Assembly: GCA_033297205.1 (NCBI GenBank)
Contig: MU859253.1
Coordinates: 1 to 64,000 of the forward strand
Direction of reading: 5' to 3'
Source of the DNA: Pseudoneurospora amorphoporcata
Lineage: Eukaryota; Ascomycota; Sordariomycetes; Sordariales; Sordariaceae
Length of the DNA stretch: 64,000 nt
A model generated the notes under the pieces. It saw only the letters and a program-made list of their open reading frames with translations. It was not told the DNA's origin and ran no database searches. This document shows positions 30,510 to 41,435 of the stretch, in pieces. Every line of letters begins with the position of its first letter. Position 1 is the first letter of the stretch. The translations under genes and the position numbers were made by a program.

Positions 30510-31742
30510 ATGGTCGACCGAGCCCGCAAGCCCTCCGCCCTAGCCAGCACTCCCGGCCTCCCTCCCCAGCCGCAAGTCGCTTTTTCGGCCGACAACTCTT
30601 CGGTGACGGCCACCTTGCCCACGGGCGAAAGTGTCTCGGTCCTGCTGTACGGCGCCACCGTCATCAGCTGGAAGGACAAGGACGGCCATGAGAAGCTTTG
30701 GTTGAGCGAGGCGGCCAAGCTGGATGGGAGTAAGCCTGTTAGGGGGGGGATTCCGTTGGTTTTCCCGGTAAGACATCTATCTATCCGCATTTGCCGTTGC
30801 TCTTGATATGCTATAGCAGAAAAACATGGGAAACATAGGACTAATTGAACGCACCGACAGGTCTTCGGCACAGCCCCCGACCACGCCCAAACAAAGTCCC
30901 TCCCGCAGCACGGCTTCGCCCGGTCTTCTCGCTGGGAATTCCTCGGCAAGTCCACCTCGGAATCGACTCCCACGCCCACCACGCCCGCCTTTGCCGCGAC
31001 GGCCACCAGCGCCGCCGGAGCCGTGGCTGCTGCCGCGGCCGACATGTCTGTCAAGCTGGATTTCGGACTGAGCTCGTCCGGCCTGAGCGAGGATGCGAGA
31101 CAAAAGTGGCCGTATGCTTTTAATGCCATTTACAGCGTCACGCTCAACACGGATTCCTTGACGACCAACCTGGTGGTGACGAATGACGATGAGAGGAGCT
31201 GGGAGTGTCAGGTTTTGATGCATACTTATTTGCGGGTGGAGGTATGTTGCTGCCCCTTTATACCCTTTTTTTTTTCCTTTTCCCCTTCCCCTTCTCCCAC
31301 ACCTTTACGCACGATTAACAACAAAACCCAGGACATCTCGTCCGTCTCCATCTCGGGCCTCTCCTCCGCCTCCTACGTCGACAAAACCACCTCTCCCCCC
31401 TCCACCGCCACCCAGACCTCGCCCGTTCTCACCATCTCGTCGGAAACCGACCGCGTCTACACCCCCGCTGGCGACTCCCCGGATTCCGTCCCCATCACCG
31501 TCTTGTCCAACGACAAGCCCAAGTTTACCGTGTTGCGCGATAACCTTTCCAACGTCGTCGTCTGGAACCCCTGGATCGAAAAGGCAAAGGGCATGGCGGA
31601 CTTTGAGCCCAAGGACGGGTACAAGAACATGTTGTGCGTGGAACCGGGCGCGGTGGGCACGTGGCAGGTTTTGGAGCCGGGGGATGCCTTTGAGGGGGCG
31701 CAGACTATTGTTTTGGGTGGTGGGAAGACGCAGCAGGATTGA
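30510..31742 (+). CDS. Glucose-6-phosphate 1-epimerase (aldose-1-epimerase-like)
   Basis: A predicted 349-residue hexose-6-phosphate mutarotase, of the yeast YMR099C type, that interconverts alpha and beta anomers of glucose 6-phosphate in the cytosol. The exons are 30510-30767, 30861-31241 and 31332-31742. Introns are 93 bp (GTAAGA to CGACAG) and 90 bp (GTATGT to CCCAG), both phase 0. Conserved parts are [50 protein letters not shown] with the catalytic-type His, YAFNAIYSVTLN, and VWNPWIEKAKGMADFEP. YKNMLCVEPGAVG carries the catalytic-type Glu. Between WEFLG and VKLDFGL lies a Thr/Pro/Ala-rich insertion of about 35 residues that is absent from most family members I know. Substrate assignment is by family. 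Confidence 0.93.
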
Positions 31743-32297
31743 ATCGAGGTGAGACTGGGGAAGGGGAAGAAGGATGGAGTGGTGCCGCTGGTGATCAGGG
31801 CTGAAGGGGGGAAGGGAAGATTATAAGATGGGAAAGCAAAGGAGGCAGGGCAGGGAGTGGACGAGGTTAAGTCTAATCGGTCAAGCTTGGAAAACAAAAA
31901 CGGAGCATTGTTGTTGTGATGAAATGATGAATGAGTGATGACGATGAATTAAATTAAATAGTAGGAGATGAATCAGCCGCCAGCTTTGAATGCTATGGGG
32001 GCGGCAAGTTTTAGCAGATAGACACGCAGACAGACAGATGGCAATGATGATGATGGTGGTAGCCTGACAGACAGACAAGAAGGACTGACTGACTCACGAA
32101 ACTGGAATTGGATCACCTCATGTGAAGAGTACGAGTGATAACAGCGACTATGCTAGAGAGGCTTGCTTGGCTACTGATTTCCATTCACACATTGGTTTCC
32201 GCTCCTGCCCATGTCGTTAGGCAGGCAGCTGTGTGTGTAGTAGAACTAGGAAGACACGCAGTATGAATTAACCTTGGTAGACTAGGGACTCCACCAC

Positions 32298-32363
32298 ATG
32301 CTATGCTATGCTATGCTATGCTATGCTATGTTATGCTATGCTATGTTATGTTATGCTATGCTA
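32298..32363. repeat. ATGCT pentamer microsatellite
   Basis: About thirteen copies of ATGCT, with three ATGTT variants near the right end. Confidence 0.95.
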
Positions 32364-32456
32364 GAACCTATAACAAAATGTCCCTACATGAATATCCCGA
32401 ATATCCCCGAACCGAAATCCCAACTCCTTCCTGCTAATGCCACCATGAGCCACCTA

Positions 32457-32462
<6 letters not shown>

Positions 32463-32488
<26 letters not shown>
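32463..32488. repeat. TGTC tetranucleotide microsatellite
   Basis: Six and a half copies of TGTC/GTCT between unrelated flanks. Confidence 0.9.
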
Positions 32489-32684
32489 CTTGTATACGCA
32501 ATCAATCAATATACATTATCCTGCAACTGAACCGTCCTCTCTTTCTCTCTCAAGAGTCAACCGTCCTGTTGGTGTCCCGCTACTGGCTCTCTATCCAAGT
32601 CCAAGAAGACACAACCCTTCTTCCCTTCTCCTCGTTCTCCGCTGCTACCCATCACTCATCGACGTGTATGTACATACTTACTAA

Positions 32685-35600
32685 CTAACTAACTTGACCA
32701 GAATTACACCCAGACCCAGACCCAGACCCAGACCCAGACCCAGACCCAGACCCATCCCCATCCGCATCCCCATCCCCACCCCCAGAACTAGAACTCGAAC
32801 CAACAACCCCAGCAACACCCCCCAACTTCCCCAGCAAAGCAACAATGTTCTCGCTAATGGCCGGGAGGGATGCGTCCGAAAAGGAAAAATTCTCTTTGAG
32901 GATCGACTGGCATACTTGCATGCATCCCGCGATGTCGTCTAATGGTACTGACACTGACACTGGTACTGACGCTGGTACTGGTACTGACACTGGTACTGAC
33001 ACTGGTACTGACACTGGTACTGACGCTGACGCTGGTGAGGCTTCGCTGCCGCTGCCGTCCTTGGAGTTGGAGGTTAATTGTTGGAGGAGGAGGGCGGGAC
33101 GACCTTGGTTGTGCTGGATGAAGGCTGAGATGAGGGGGGTTTGGGGGGCGTCGAGGTGGATTAGGGTGTTTGGGGTTTGGTTGTGGTTGTGGGTGTGGGT
33201 GTGGGGGGCTGGTTGTATAGATGCTGGTGTCGAGACACCGAAGCTGGAGGGTGTTGCGCCCGAGGAGGAGGTGGTGGCTCCGGGGGTGCTGCCACTGGAT
33301 GAGAAGGTGCCCGTGGTTGAGGAGGGGGTCATGACTTGTTGCATGTAACTTGACATTCCACCGCTTTGGTGGTGCTGTTGATGACCGTGTTGTCCCTGCC
33401 ACCACTGACTCTGCCCTTGTCCTTGCCCCGGAGCTTGAGCTTGTTGGGCATAACTTCCGTTTGCATTTCCGCTGCCACTTCCATTTCCACTTGCATTTCC
33501 GCTTCCATACCCTTCAGCTCCTCCCATCACCGTCTGTCGATGTCCCTCATTTCCCAAACTCCCTTCCGGTTTCCTTGCCCCATCTTTTACTTTACCCTTC
33601 ACACCCCTCAAAACCCCAAACCCCCAAACCACCAACCCCGCCAGAAGCACCCCCACCGCCCAAAACTCCCTCAAATGTCCCCTCGGGAACTCCCTCGCCC
33701 ACCGCAAAACCTGTCCAGCATGCCACAGCGCTTGTCTCGCTTCGCTGGACTCTGCCCACCGTTGCAAGACGGGGTAGATCCGTTTAGCTGGTTCTTCGCC
33801 TTCTTTGCCGGAGAAGAGCTGCAGATCTTCGAGGGAGACGTGGATGTGCATTAACAAAAGGTGGAGGAGGAGGTGTTCGGTTGGCGTGACGTGGGGGGTT
33901 AAAGAGGAGGGACAGGAAGGGGAAATGAGGGATTGGAAATTGTGCAAGGTGGAGCGGAGGTCGGCGAGGCGGGAGATGAGGATTTGTTGGTGGGTGTTGG
34001 GGTTGGGGTTGGGGTTGGTGGTGGTGGTGATGAAGGGGGAGGAGGTTGTAAAGTGGAAAGAGGAGGAAGACGACGACGGCTGGCCGAAGAGTGGTCGGTG
34101 GATAGAAGCCAGCTGTCGATACTCCCAGATCAAAGACCAGAAGCCGTGGAGGTAGATGGATATGGCGAACTGGACGTCCACCCGCATCCAGTTCCTCTCC
34201 AGGAGGTTCATATCCCTCAACAAATCCCCCAAGCACGGCACTTGCTCCCCCTCAACGCCTTCCCTAACCGCGGCTGCCTCGGCCTCCAACATCCTCCCCT
34301 TCCACTCCTCCTTCGTCCTCGCAAACCAACACCCTTTAGGTCCAGGCAACGGCATCCTCATCTCCGCATAGCTGACACTCGGATTGCCCACCAATTGCGT
34401 CATACTAACCTGCGCATCTCGGAGGTAGGCATGAAACGCCAGCCTTTTCCAGCTTTCCATCTCCATCCACTTTTTCCACTTCTCTTCCAGCACCGCGCCC
34501 TCGTCTTTTTCGTTGACTCTGACATGGGGCAAGTAAGCGCCACGGGTGAACTTGCCCCGGCCACGCATCATGGCGACGGGAATGCCAAGGTGACATTCCG
34601 CGATTTCCATCTTGCGCCGGTTCCCGGACCAGACGCCCAGGTCTTGCGTGAGGACCAGGGCTTGGACCAGGCTGAGGGAGGTGATGGCCGTGTTGTTTTC
34701 TTCGAATCGGCTCGGGATGCTGACGCGGACGGCCTCCTGGAGGGCGAAGCCGAATTTCCGCAGGGCTGGGACGGGCGCTAACACGGCGCCGGCTGCGGCG
34801 GTTATGGCGAGCCAGGAGGGCGGTTGGGAATTCAATGACCATAGGGGGTCGGTATGGGTCGCGGAGATGGAGTTGGAATGGGAACCTGAATGGGAGTGGG
34901 AATTCTTGGAGTTTTTGGAAGCGGACACGGAAGAGCCAGGGGAAGAAGAGGAGTGACTTGGAGGAGGCAAGTGGCAGGGGATGAAGCTGGAGACGGAACA
35001 GAGATGTGAGGCGAGGAAGATATGAATCCAGCGGTGGATTGATGCCGAAGAAGGGAAGGAAGAGGCAACCCGGGAGAATTGGGAAGAGTTGTCTTTGCAA
35101 ACCGACAGGACTATCGAAAGAATCAAGTCCCGGCCGGAAGGGTGAAGGTTGTGGGTTATCTGCTGTGATTTGTTGGTATCGACTTGTGCCTGGCGTTGTC
35201 TCGGACTGGGGTTGGATTTGCCGGTATCGCTCTCGATCGTGGGAGAGGGCGGAGTGGATGAGGATGTGAGAGGCAAATGTCTCTGCTCGGCATAGGCGTT
35301 ATCCGACCTCTTTGGCGACCATCGCCAAGGACTCTCGGTCCATATCTGAGCCAGTTTCGATCGCATGGCAGATATATCCACGGTATCTCCCCCCCCTACC
35401 CCTCCGCCTGCGCCTGCCACTGCTTGACCTGCTTGACCTCCAGCTGTTTCTGCTTGACCTGTTTCTGCTGCTCCAGCTGCTCCTCCCGGTGCTCCCGGTG
35501 CAATTCCCGCTGTCATCGCTGATGGACCTGGGTCAAGACAAAGTTGTGTCGAATCGGAACTTGGAAACGGAATGAGCGCCTGGCCATCGTCATGTAACCA

Positions 35601-37137
35601 ATGATCCAGCAATCCAAAGTCCATGGCATTCAAATCAAGACTGGAGTCGTCGCAAAAGTCGAGAACTGCGAGACCTTGGGCTTGGGAGAGGGATTGGTCG
35701 TATAGGACATCCCGAAGAAAGTCGGAAAAGGGGAGTTTGGCCATGTCGTCTAGCATGCTGCTACCTGTACTTGTGTTGTTGCTTGTGGTGGTGTTGTTGG
35801 GGGGATAAGGTGGTTGGACTTGAACTGGGACTTGGAAGGCTTGATGTTCTGGATTCGGGTTCGGGTTTGGGATTGGGTTAGCAGTCTGATCCATCATCGT
35901 CGTTTCGGGAGTCGGGAGATGGGAGTCATGGCTTTCGGTAGAGGTGAGCATAGTTGGGCTGTGGTTGTGGTCTGTTGCTGCTGGTTCCGAAGTAAAGTGT
36001 GTTTGGAAACCAGGAGGAGCATGAGCATGGCCATGAGAGGATATCGACGCTGGTGCACGTTGATAGTAGGGAGTCTGCTGCCTGGAATAATCATCCTTGT
36101 CCTGATGGTGATAACTCTCCCCGGCGCGGTTGTGAGCGGATAAATGAAGTAATTGTAAAGCTACGTCTTCAGAGGAAGCGAATTCGCAGGTTATACCACG
36201 GCTTTTACATCGGGTACATCTACATGGATGGATGGATGTTGTTAGCGGTTATCACCAAATTTTGTGGGGGGTGAAAGGGGGAAAAGAAACTCACGGTTTC
36301 GTCTCCTCACACTTCACTCTTGCCTTCGCACAAGCTTGACAAGCATGAGCCACACGCCCAGCGCCAGGCGAGGAGTTCATGCGTCTCCTTTTGGCTCCAT
36401 TGTTGGCATCTTGGTGGTTGGTACGATGACGTTTGAGGAGATCAGCACGGGCAAAGGCTTTGGAGCAGATCTACGACGGACAGCGTTAGTCTACGGCTAC
36501 GAATGGTCCAAGAGAATAGGTAGTGAGTGACCAAAAACATAACATACATCGCAAGTGAAACGCTTCCCGAGAGTATGGGTCGCAATGTGTCTCTAACACG
36601 CTTTCGGTTAGCTACATTGTTGTGATACTTGGTTATGTCCGTAGTATGTAGTCAACATGCCTGTAAGTGTTCAGGTCGGGAGTATCGTCCTAGTCCATGT
36701 CAGATATTGTAAATACAAAGTAGTGACAATGACATACGTAAACAATCAGCACACTGATAAAGTGACTGCGTATTGGAGTGACTCCTCGAAGGTGGTGGTG
36801 GTGGAGGATGCTGGCTGTGAACCGGTGACGGCAAAGGCTGTCTTGCCGGTGTTGCCACCTGTTGATGATGGGCTTGCGATGGAATGGGATGAGAATGAGA
36901 ATGTGATGCGGACATGGATGATATTGGAGCAAGAGACAATCCAGATGCGGACCCAACGCTGGGCCGGTGGCTGCTGCCGATGGGGCCGCCGAGATGGTGG
37001 ATCGGACTCGGGCCCGGATGAGGTTGATGATGGCTGTGGAGAATCGAGTCTATGCCGCCGGCAGCTTGGCCCGACCCCTGCCGGTATGAAGGAGGGGTTT
37101 CCGGAGGATGAATGAGATTCCCGATGGGACTGGCCAT
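32685..37137 (-). CDS. Transcription factor with two C2H2 fingers and a Zn2Cys6 cluster
   Basis: A predicted 1394-residue nuclear regulator. Exons are 36738-37137, 36661-36689, 36548-36592, 36295-36470 and 32685-36219; introns are 48, 68, 77 and 75 bp. Splicing assembles finger 1 (C129, C132, H145, H149: CADCLRRYSRPEHLQRHIATH without its last H counted twice), finger 2 (C157, C160, H173, H177) and a Zn2Cys6 cluster (C202, C205, C212, C218, C221, C228, spacing 2-6-5-2-6). The centre of finger 1 comes from a 29-nt exon whose downstream intron starts with GC instead of GT. Residues 1-128 are Pro/His/Ser-rich. The middle carries the fungal-TF regulatory region (EMESWKRLAFHAYLRDAQVS; WFARTKEEWKGRMLEAEA). 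The C-terminus is Gln/Ser/Thr-rich with Pro-Val-Ser and Gly-Ser repeats. Targets are unknown. The combination is known in ascomycetes for TFs controlling metabolism. Confidence 0.9.
32708..33036. repeat. Coding minisatellites at the transcription-factor C-terminus
   Basis: CAGACC hexamers at 32708-32756 encode alternating Gly-Ser. A 6-bp GGTACT/GACACT family at 32943-33036 encodes Pro-Val-Ser-Val repeats. The periods are multiples of three, so length changes would keep the frame. Confidence 0.85.
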
Positions 37138-38622
37138 GGTGATGTTTGGGGTGTCAATATGAGTAGGGAGTAGCTTCGGTTGTGAAGGCTGGCTGACGAC
37201 AAGTCAATACCACTGGACAATAGACAGCTCGGCTGTGTCGATAGTACAGTGTCATAGGTGTGTGTGTGTCGGTGTCTCAACCGAATGTTTGGTAGGTACA
37301 CAGTCGCCTGGTTTAGGACCAGACAAGCAAGCAAGGAGATGCGGAAAAGTGGGAGGACGGCGGGATTGATATTGCCTGGTGTGTGTGTCGTTTACACTAC
37401 ACCACACGTGTAAAGTCGTATCGGTTGGGTTGGGTTGTCCAGGGGAAGCAAGAAGAGGAATGGTTGCCTGGTAGGTCCCATGTCTCTTTACATCTTTGGA
37501 CATTTTCATCATTACAGTCCTCCCGTTGTCCGAAAGAATAGACCTAGGGAACTTAAAATGACGCTTGGCACGATCCTACCCGGACGGGAATAACGATTAG
37601 TGTAGTGTAGGGTAGTAGTGTACTGTAGTAACATCAGAAAGGACGCGACCCCCGCATTTCAATCCACTGACGGCCATATCCCTAGTGTAGTGTAGTGGAG
37701 GTAGTCAATCCCTGTTCGGCTCGGATCCCGTCCACTTGCTTTATTTACTAGTGTACAGTACTAACACAGGACGTCGGGTCGGGTGTGGGTACTGTGGTAG
37801 GTTGGTGAACATGATCCACGATGTACAAGGTTGAAGATCATCGCCGACCTTGTCGGACTTGAGATAGGTAAGGAACCGGCAAGTTCTATCAGTTGAAGTG
37901 ACAAATATCATGCATGCTTCTTGGGTCAAGAATCTAGAAGGGGAAGAAAAAGAAAATAAGAAACATAAAGTAAAGAAACTGGCCAACGAAAGACAAACCT
38001 CCTTTTGTGGTTCTCTGACCATCATGGTAGGTACCTACTCCCTGCAATCACCAAGTTCCACTATTGGTGATGGCAACCTGTAGTGAACTTGATCCAAGAA
38101 TGGAACTTTCCGTCCATATCTTTAACTGTGGTTTGTATACCTCCGCGGGGAGGCTATTACCTAGAGCCATCAAGGTCCCATCATCCCTGGTGCCGTAGTC
38201 TTCCGTACCCGGACATGCGGTGTAGATTATCAGCCCTGCCATTTCACCGCAGCGGAGCACACTCCGTTGAGAACAAAATCATGAAATGAAATGTTGAAGA
38301 GCCGAGCGATATCGTTCCAAAAGGATCGACAACATGGATGGATGCATTGGTTTTACCAGAGGAAGCTCGGATGATGGGTGATCCGAGCAGCACCATCATC
38401 AGCATCAGCGTCGTCAGCTCTTGTCCGGCCGGGATTAAGACCAGGTTGATATTTGATTAGCATTACAGTAGCAAATAATAGACTAGCGTGAGTTCTAGTC
38501 TAGGTAAGTTCCAGGTTCGTCAGTCTTCTCTCGTATGTAGATTTTCCCACGTCGACGGTTTTGGTCAAGGTAGTAGACTTGCAACAAAAGAAATGTTCGG
38601 TCCGGTCCGGTCCACCGCTCTC
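37138..38622. other. Upstream region of the transcription-factor gene
   Basis: Carries the promoter and leader of the transcription factor on the left and the 3' flank of ric8 on the right. TAGTGTAGTG repeats occur around 37602-37615 and 37683-37695. No supportable gene; all frames are under 100 codons. Confidence 0.55.
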
Positions 38623-40215
38623 TCAGTTCGAATCCTCTTCGTAGTCGTCGGGCAGCTCCTCGAACCGACCCTCCTGAACCGCCTTCGCGACAGGGTTTTC
38701 GACATCAACAATGCCCAGTTTCCTCGCCCTATCAAGTAGAAAGAAAGTCAGTCAGTCAGCTCTCCGATGTTGCGATTTCACACACCAAAACAAAGAAATG
38801 CAGTTAGGTAAGGTACTCACCTCTCAAACAAGACAAACAGCCTCTCGGCCTCCCGCTCCTTCTCCTCCATCGTCATCTCGGGCATATCAGGAAAAGTCTC
38901 AGCATCCAAGAACTGGCCAGTGATGGGATTGACAGCCCTCTTGCTGCTCTGACCGGCCCTGGAACCTTGGCCCTTTTCATCATCACCACCACCAAGTCCC
39001 TCCGGAACAGGGATATTATTCTGGAAAAGGAAGCCAGACGCGTAGCCGTAGCCAATGTTCTCGACAAACTTGTGCGCATCCTTGTCCGAGACGTTGAACA
39101 GCAGGTGGGAAACAGCCTTGGCAAACTCGGGAGCGATGGGGTTGGTCATGTTGACGAGAAGTCTGGCGGGGAGGGTGTCGCCCTTGCCGAGGACATTGGT
39201 GCGCTCCTCTTCCGAGGGAAGCAGGCTCTTGCGGATGGTGTCGCAAACTTCGGGGGAGTCGTCGGTTGGCGCATATTCGTACATGGAGGCGATGAGGCAG
39301 ACAAGAGGGGTGACGGTTGCGTCGAGATCCTGGTCTTGATAGGACAAGAGGGAAAGGTCGAGAAGCTTGATCAACTTTTGGGCGAGACTAGAGGGCGCGT
39401 CCTTGGGGTAGAGGCACTTGCGTGTTTCCTCGTCGTCGTCGAGCTTGAGGTTCATGGGCGCATTGACCAGAGGGCCAAGGGGGGCTTCCAGGGGTGGTGA
39501 CCCTTTTGGTGGGATATCCAAGCTGAGAAGAAGAGTCACAATGTGCGGGACTGCGGCCGTGAAGGAGTCGGTCTTGGATGGACACTTGCTGGTGACGTTG
39601 AATAGGAGACGGAGTGTCTCTCCCAGGGCCATGACTTCCATAGGGTCTGCCTTGGTCTTGTTCTTGGCATGCTCGGAGAATCTGGTGGCGTGTCTGGAGA
39701 GATTGTTGACGATGCTATCCGCAAGATGGTCCTCGTCGATGAGCTTGGCGAGGTCAATACTGGTGCCGTAGGTGCTGAAGAAGATGACTCGGGTTGCTAG
39801 AAACTCATCATCCCAGTTGTCGTTCTTGAGCTTTTCGCATGCCTTGGACTCGTAGCCTAGGTCAACGAATCTCTGTCGGGTTTCGGGCTTCAGGAGCATC
39901 GAGTTGCAGAGAACACGGAGGGCATTTCGGCAGGTGGTTTCTGAGGAAGAGTCGAAGGCGTGCTTGGTGAGGGTCTCAATGCCCTCTTTGGTGAAGATGG
40001 GGTCGGCGTTTCTAGGGTCTCGACCATACACCTTGAGTTCCTCCAGGGCCTTGTCTCTTTCTTCTGACGAGAGACTTTTGCTCCCAAGGTCCTCGGTCAA
40101 CTTGTTAACGAGGCTAGTCACAGCTTGGAGCTTGGCTATCGAGGTGTTAGCTGATGCATGTTTCCAGGGGAAGGACTGGTATCTGACCTGGCCCGGAGAC
40201 TCCTGTTGACAACAT
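38623..40215 (-). CDS. ric8: RIC8/synembryn, exchange factor and chaperone for G-alpha
   Basis: A predicted 482-residue cytosolic armadillo-type protein that acts as a guanine-nucleotide exchange factor and folding chaperone for heterotrimeric G-protein alpha subunits. Exons are 40188-40215, 38821-40135 and 38623-38728. Intron 1 (52 bp, GTCAGA donor, GCTAAC branch, GATAG acceptor) follows a 28-nt first exon encoding MLSTGVSGP plus one base. Intron 2 is 92 bp (GTGAGT to GATAG). Family segments are GIETLTKHAFDSSSETTCRN, ALRVLCNSMLLKPETRQRFV, VMALGETLRLLFNVTSKCP, VTPLVCLIASMYEYAP, LPARLLVNMTNPIAPEFAK and GYGYASGFLFQNNIPVP. The C-terminus is acidic. In Neurospora, RIC8 is known to act on GNA-1 and GNA-3. 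The start choice gives a short N-terminus; unspliced upstream frames are poor. Confidence 0.93.
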
Positions 40216-41435
40216 TCTGATGTTGCTGGTTGTATCGAAACAATTTTTGGTAGGAACGGGTGAAGGTGATGGTTGATAGGTGGGGTGAGTGACGGGGAAT
40301 TGGATGAAGACTTGTCTGGATGACAAAAGAATCGGGAAACGGTGAACACTGTGTAAGAAGTGAAGCTTATTAACAGTGGCCCCACCTTCCAAGTTGGATG
40401 TTTCAATCAACGCTTGACCGAGTCATCAGTCTGGTGCAGTAATTTCCCTACTAGGATTTGTCAGTTCTTCTGTTTGTTCGGATCCTCAGACCAGTCAAAA
40501 GTCTTTGATAATCTCATCCTGTTGTCGAGAAAAGGTCTAGCTATAATGCTGTGCACTAACAATTAAATTGACCCAGCTCATCAGCCGCAGGGTTCTAAAG
40601 CGGATGAAAGGCGGGGTGTTAGCAGCTGTTAGTTTGAACTGCTAATATCTTATGATTGCCCTCATATCATACACCTTGGCCTAACAATTTTGATCTGATT
40701 CGTCCGTTCTTCTGCATTACCAGCCCTGGAAACAAAATTCCCGTGGTACCTAAGAACTCGATATTTGATCCTTTTCCGTGTCTGATGAGAGCCTTGAATG
40801 AAAATGCGACGTTTGTCATGATCATAAGCAGAGCACAAGAGCTCTAAACGCGTATGCCTCTACAGTTAAAAGAAACAATGTGGGGACTGGGGAGCCTCTT
40901 AAAGTAGAATTGGGACTTGGCGCGCACCCCCCTGTAAATCAGTGGCTGCAAGACGCGATGTGCAACCGTGTCAGGCGCGACCGCGTTAAATCCTTTCACG
41001 GGGCAGTTATCAGCGATTGGCATCACGGCACAATCATCACCGCCCGCGCTGTAGCCTAGAGGAAGGAGAGGTTTGGACGGACATTTACAAGTCAATCTTC
41101 TTCCCAACTTGTCGCATTTGAATCGCACAGCTAAAGGCGACAAAGACAACCCGATACCACCACCACCACGTTCCTTTTTCCACCCTGTCGGTGAACTCAG
41201 CTGACGGCCATTGGTTGCCGTTGTCTCTGTTTGACTTTCACATAGTCATCTTATTGTCAAGACTTTGTTGTCCCTTCTTCTTCACTCCAGTTTCTACTTG
41301 TTCGCTCCCTTTGCTGTGATGCGCGACCAAAGAGCCTCCACCATCTAGCTCTCCCACTCGAAAGTACCGACGTTGTCCTCGTTCGCATGCCATCCTAGGC
41401 TGGACCTATACGGCTGTCATCCCCCCATCTAGATC
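40216..41435. promoter_or_regulatory. Divergent promoter region, ric8 and rif1
   Basis: A 1.2-kb spacer between the ric8 (-) and rif1 (+) starts. The right 200 bp is a C/T-rich leader (CTTCTTCTTCACTCCAG, CTCTCCCACTCG). I find no TATA box, tRNA or gene. Confidence 0.5.

Larger units (their letters stand above)
31743..32684. other. Convergent intergenic region with microsatellites
   Basis: Lies between the 3' ends of the epimerase (+) and the transcription-factor gene (-). It holds G/A-rich sequence after the epimerase stop, ATGATGATG and AGACAGACAG runs, and two microsatellites listed separately. No gene is supportable. Confidence 0.6.

Noticed and set aside
38621..38640. GTTCGAATCC resembling a tRNA B box
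   Set aside because: It lies in the last codons of ric8 and no A box or cloverleaf can be formed around it.
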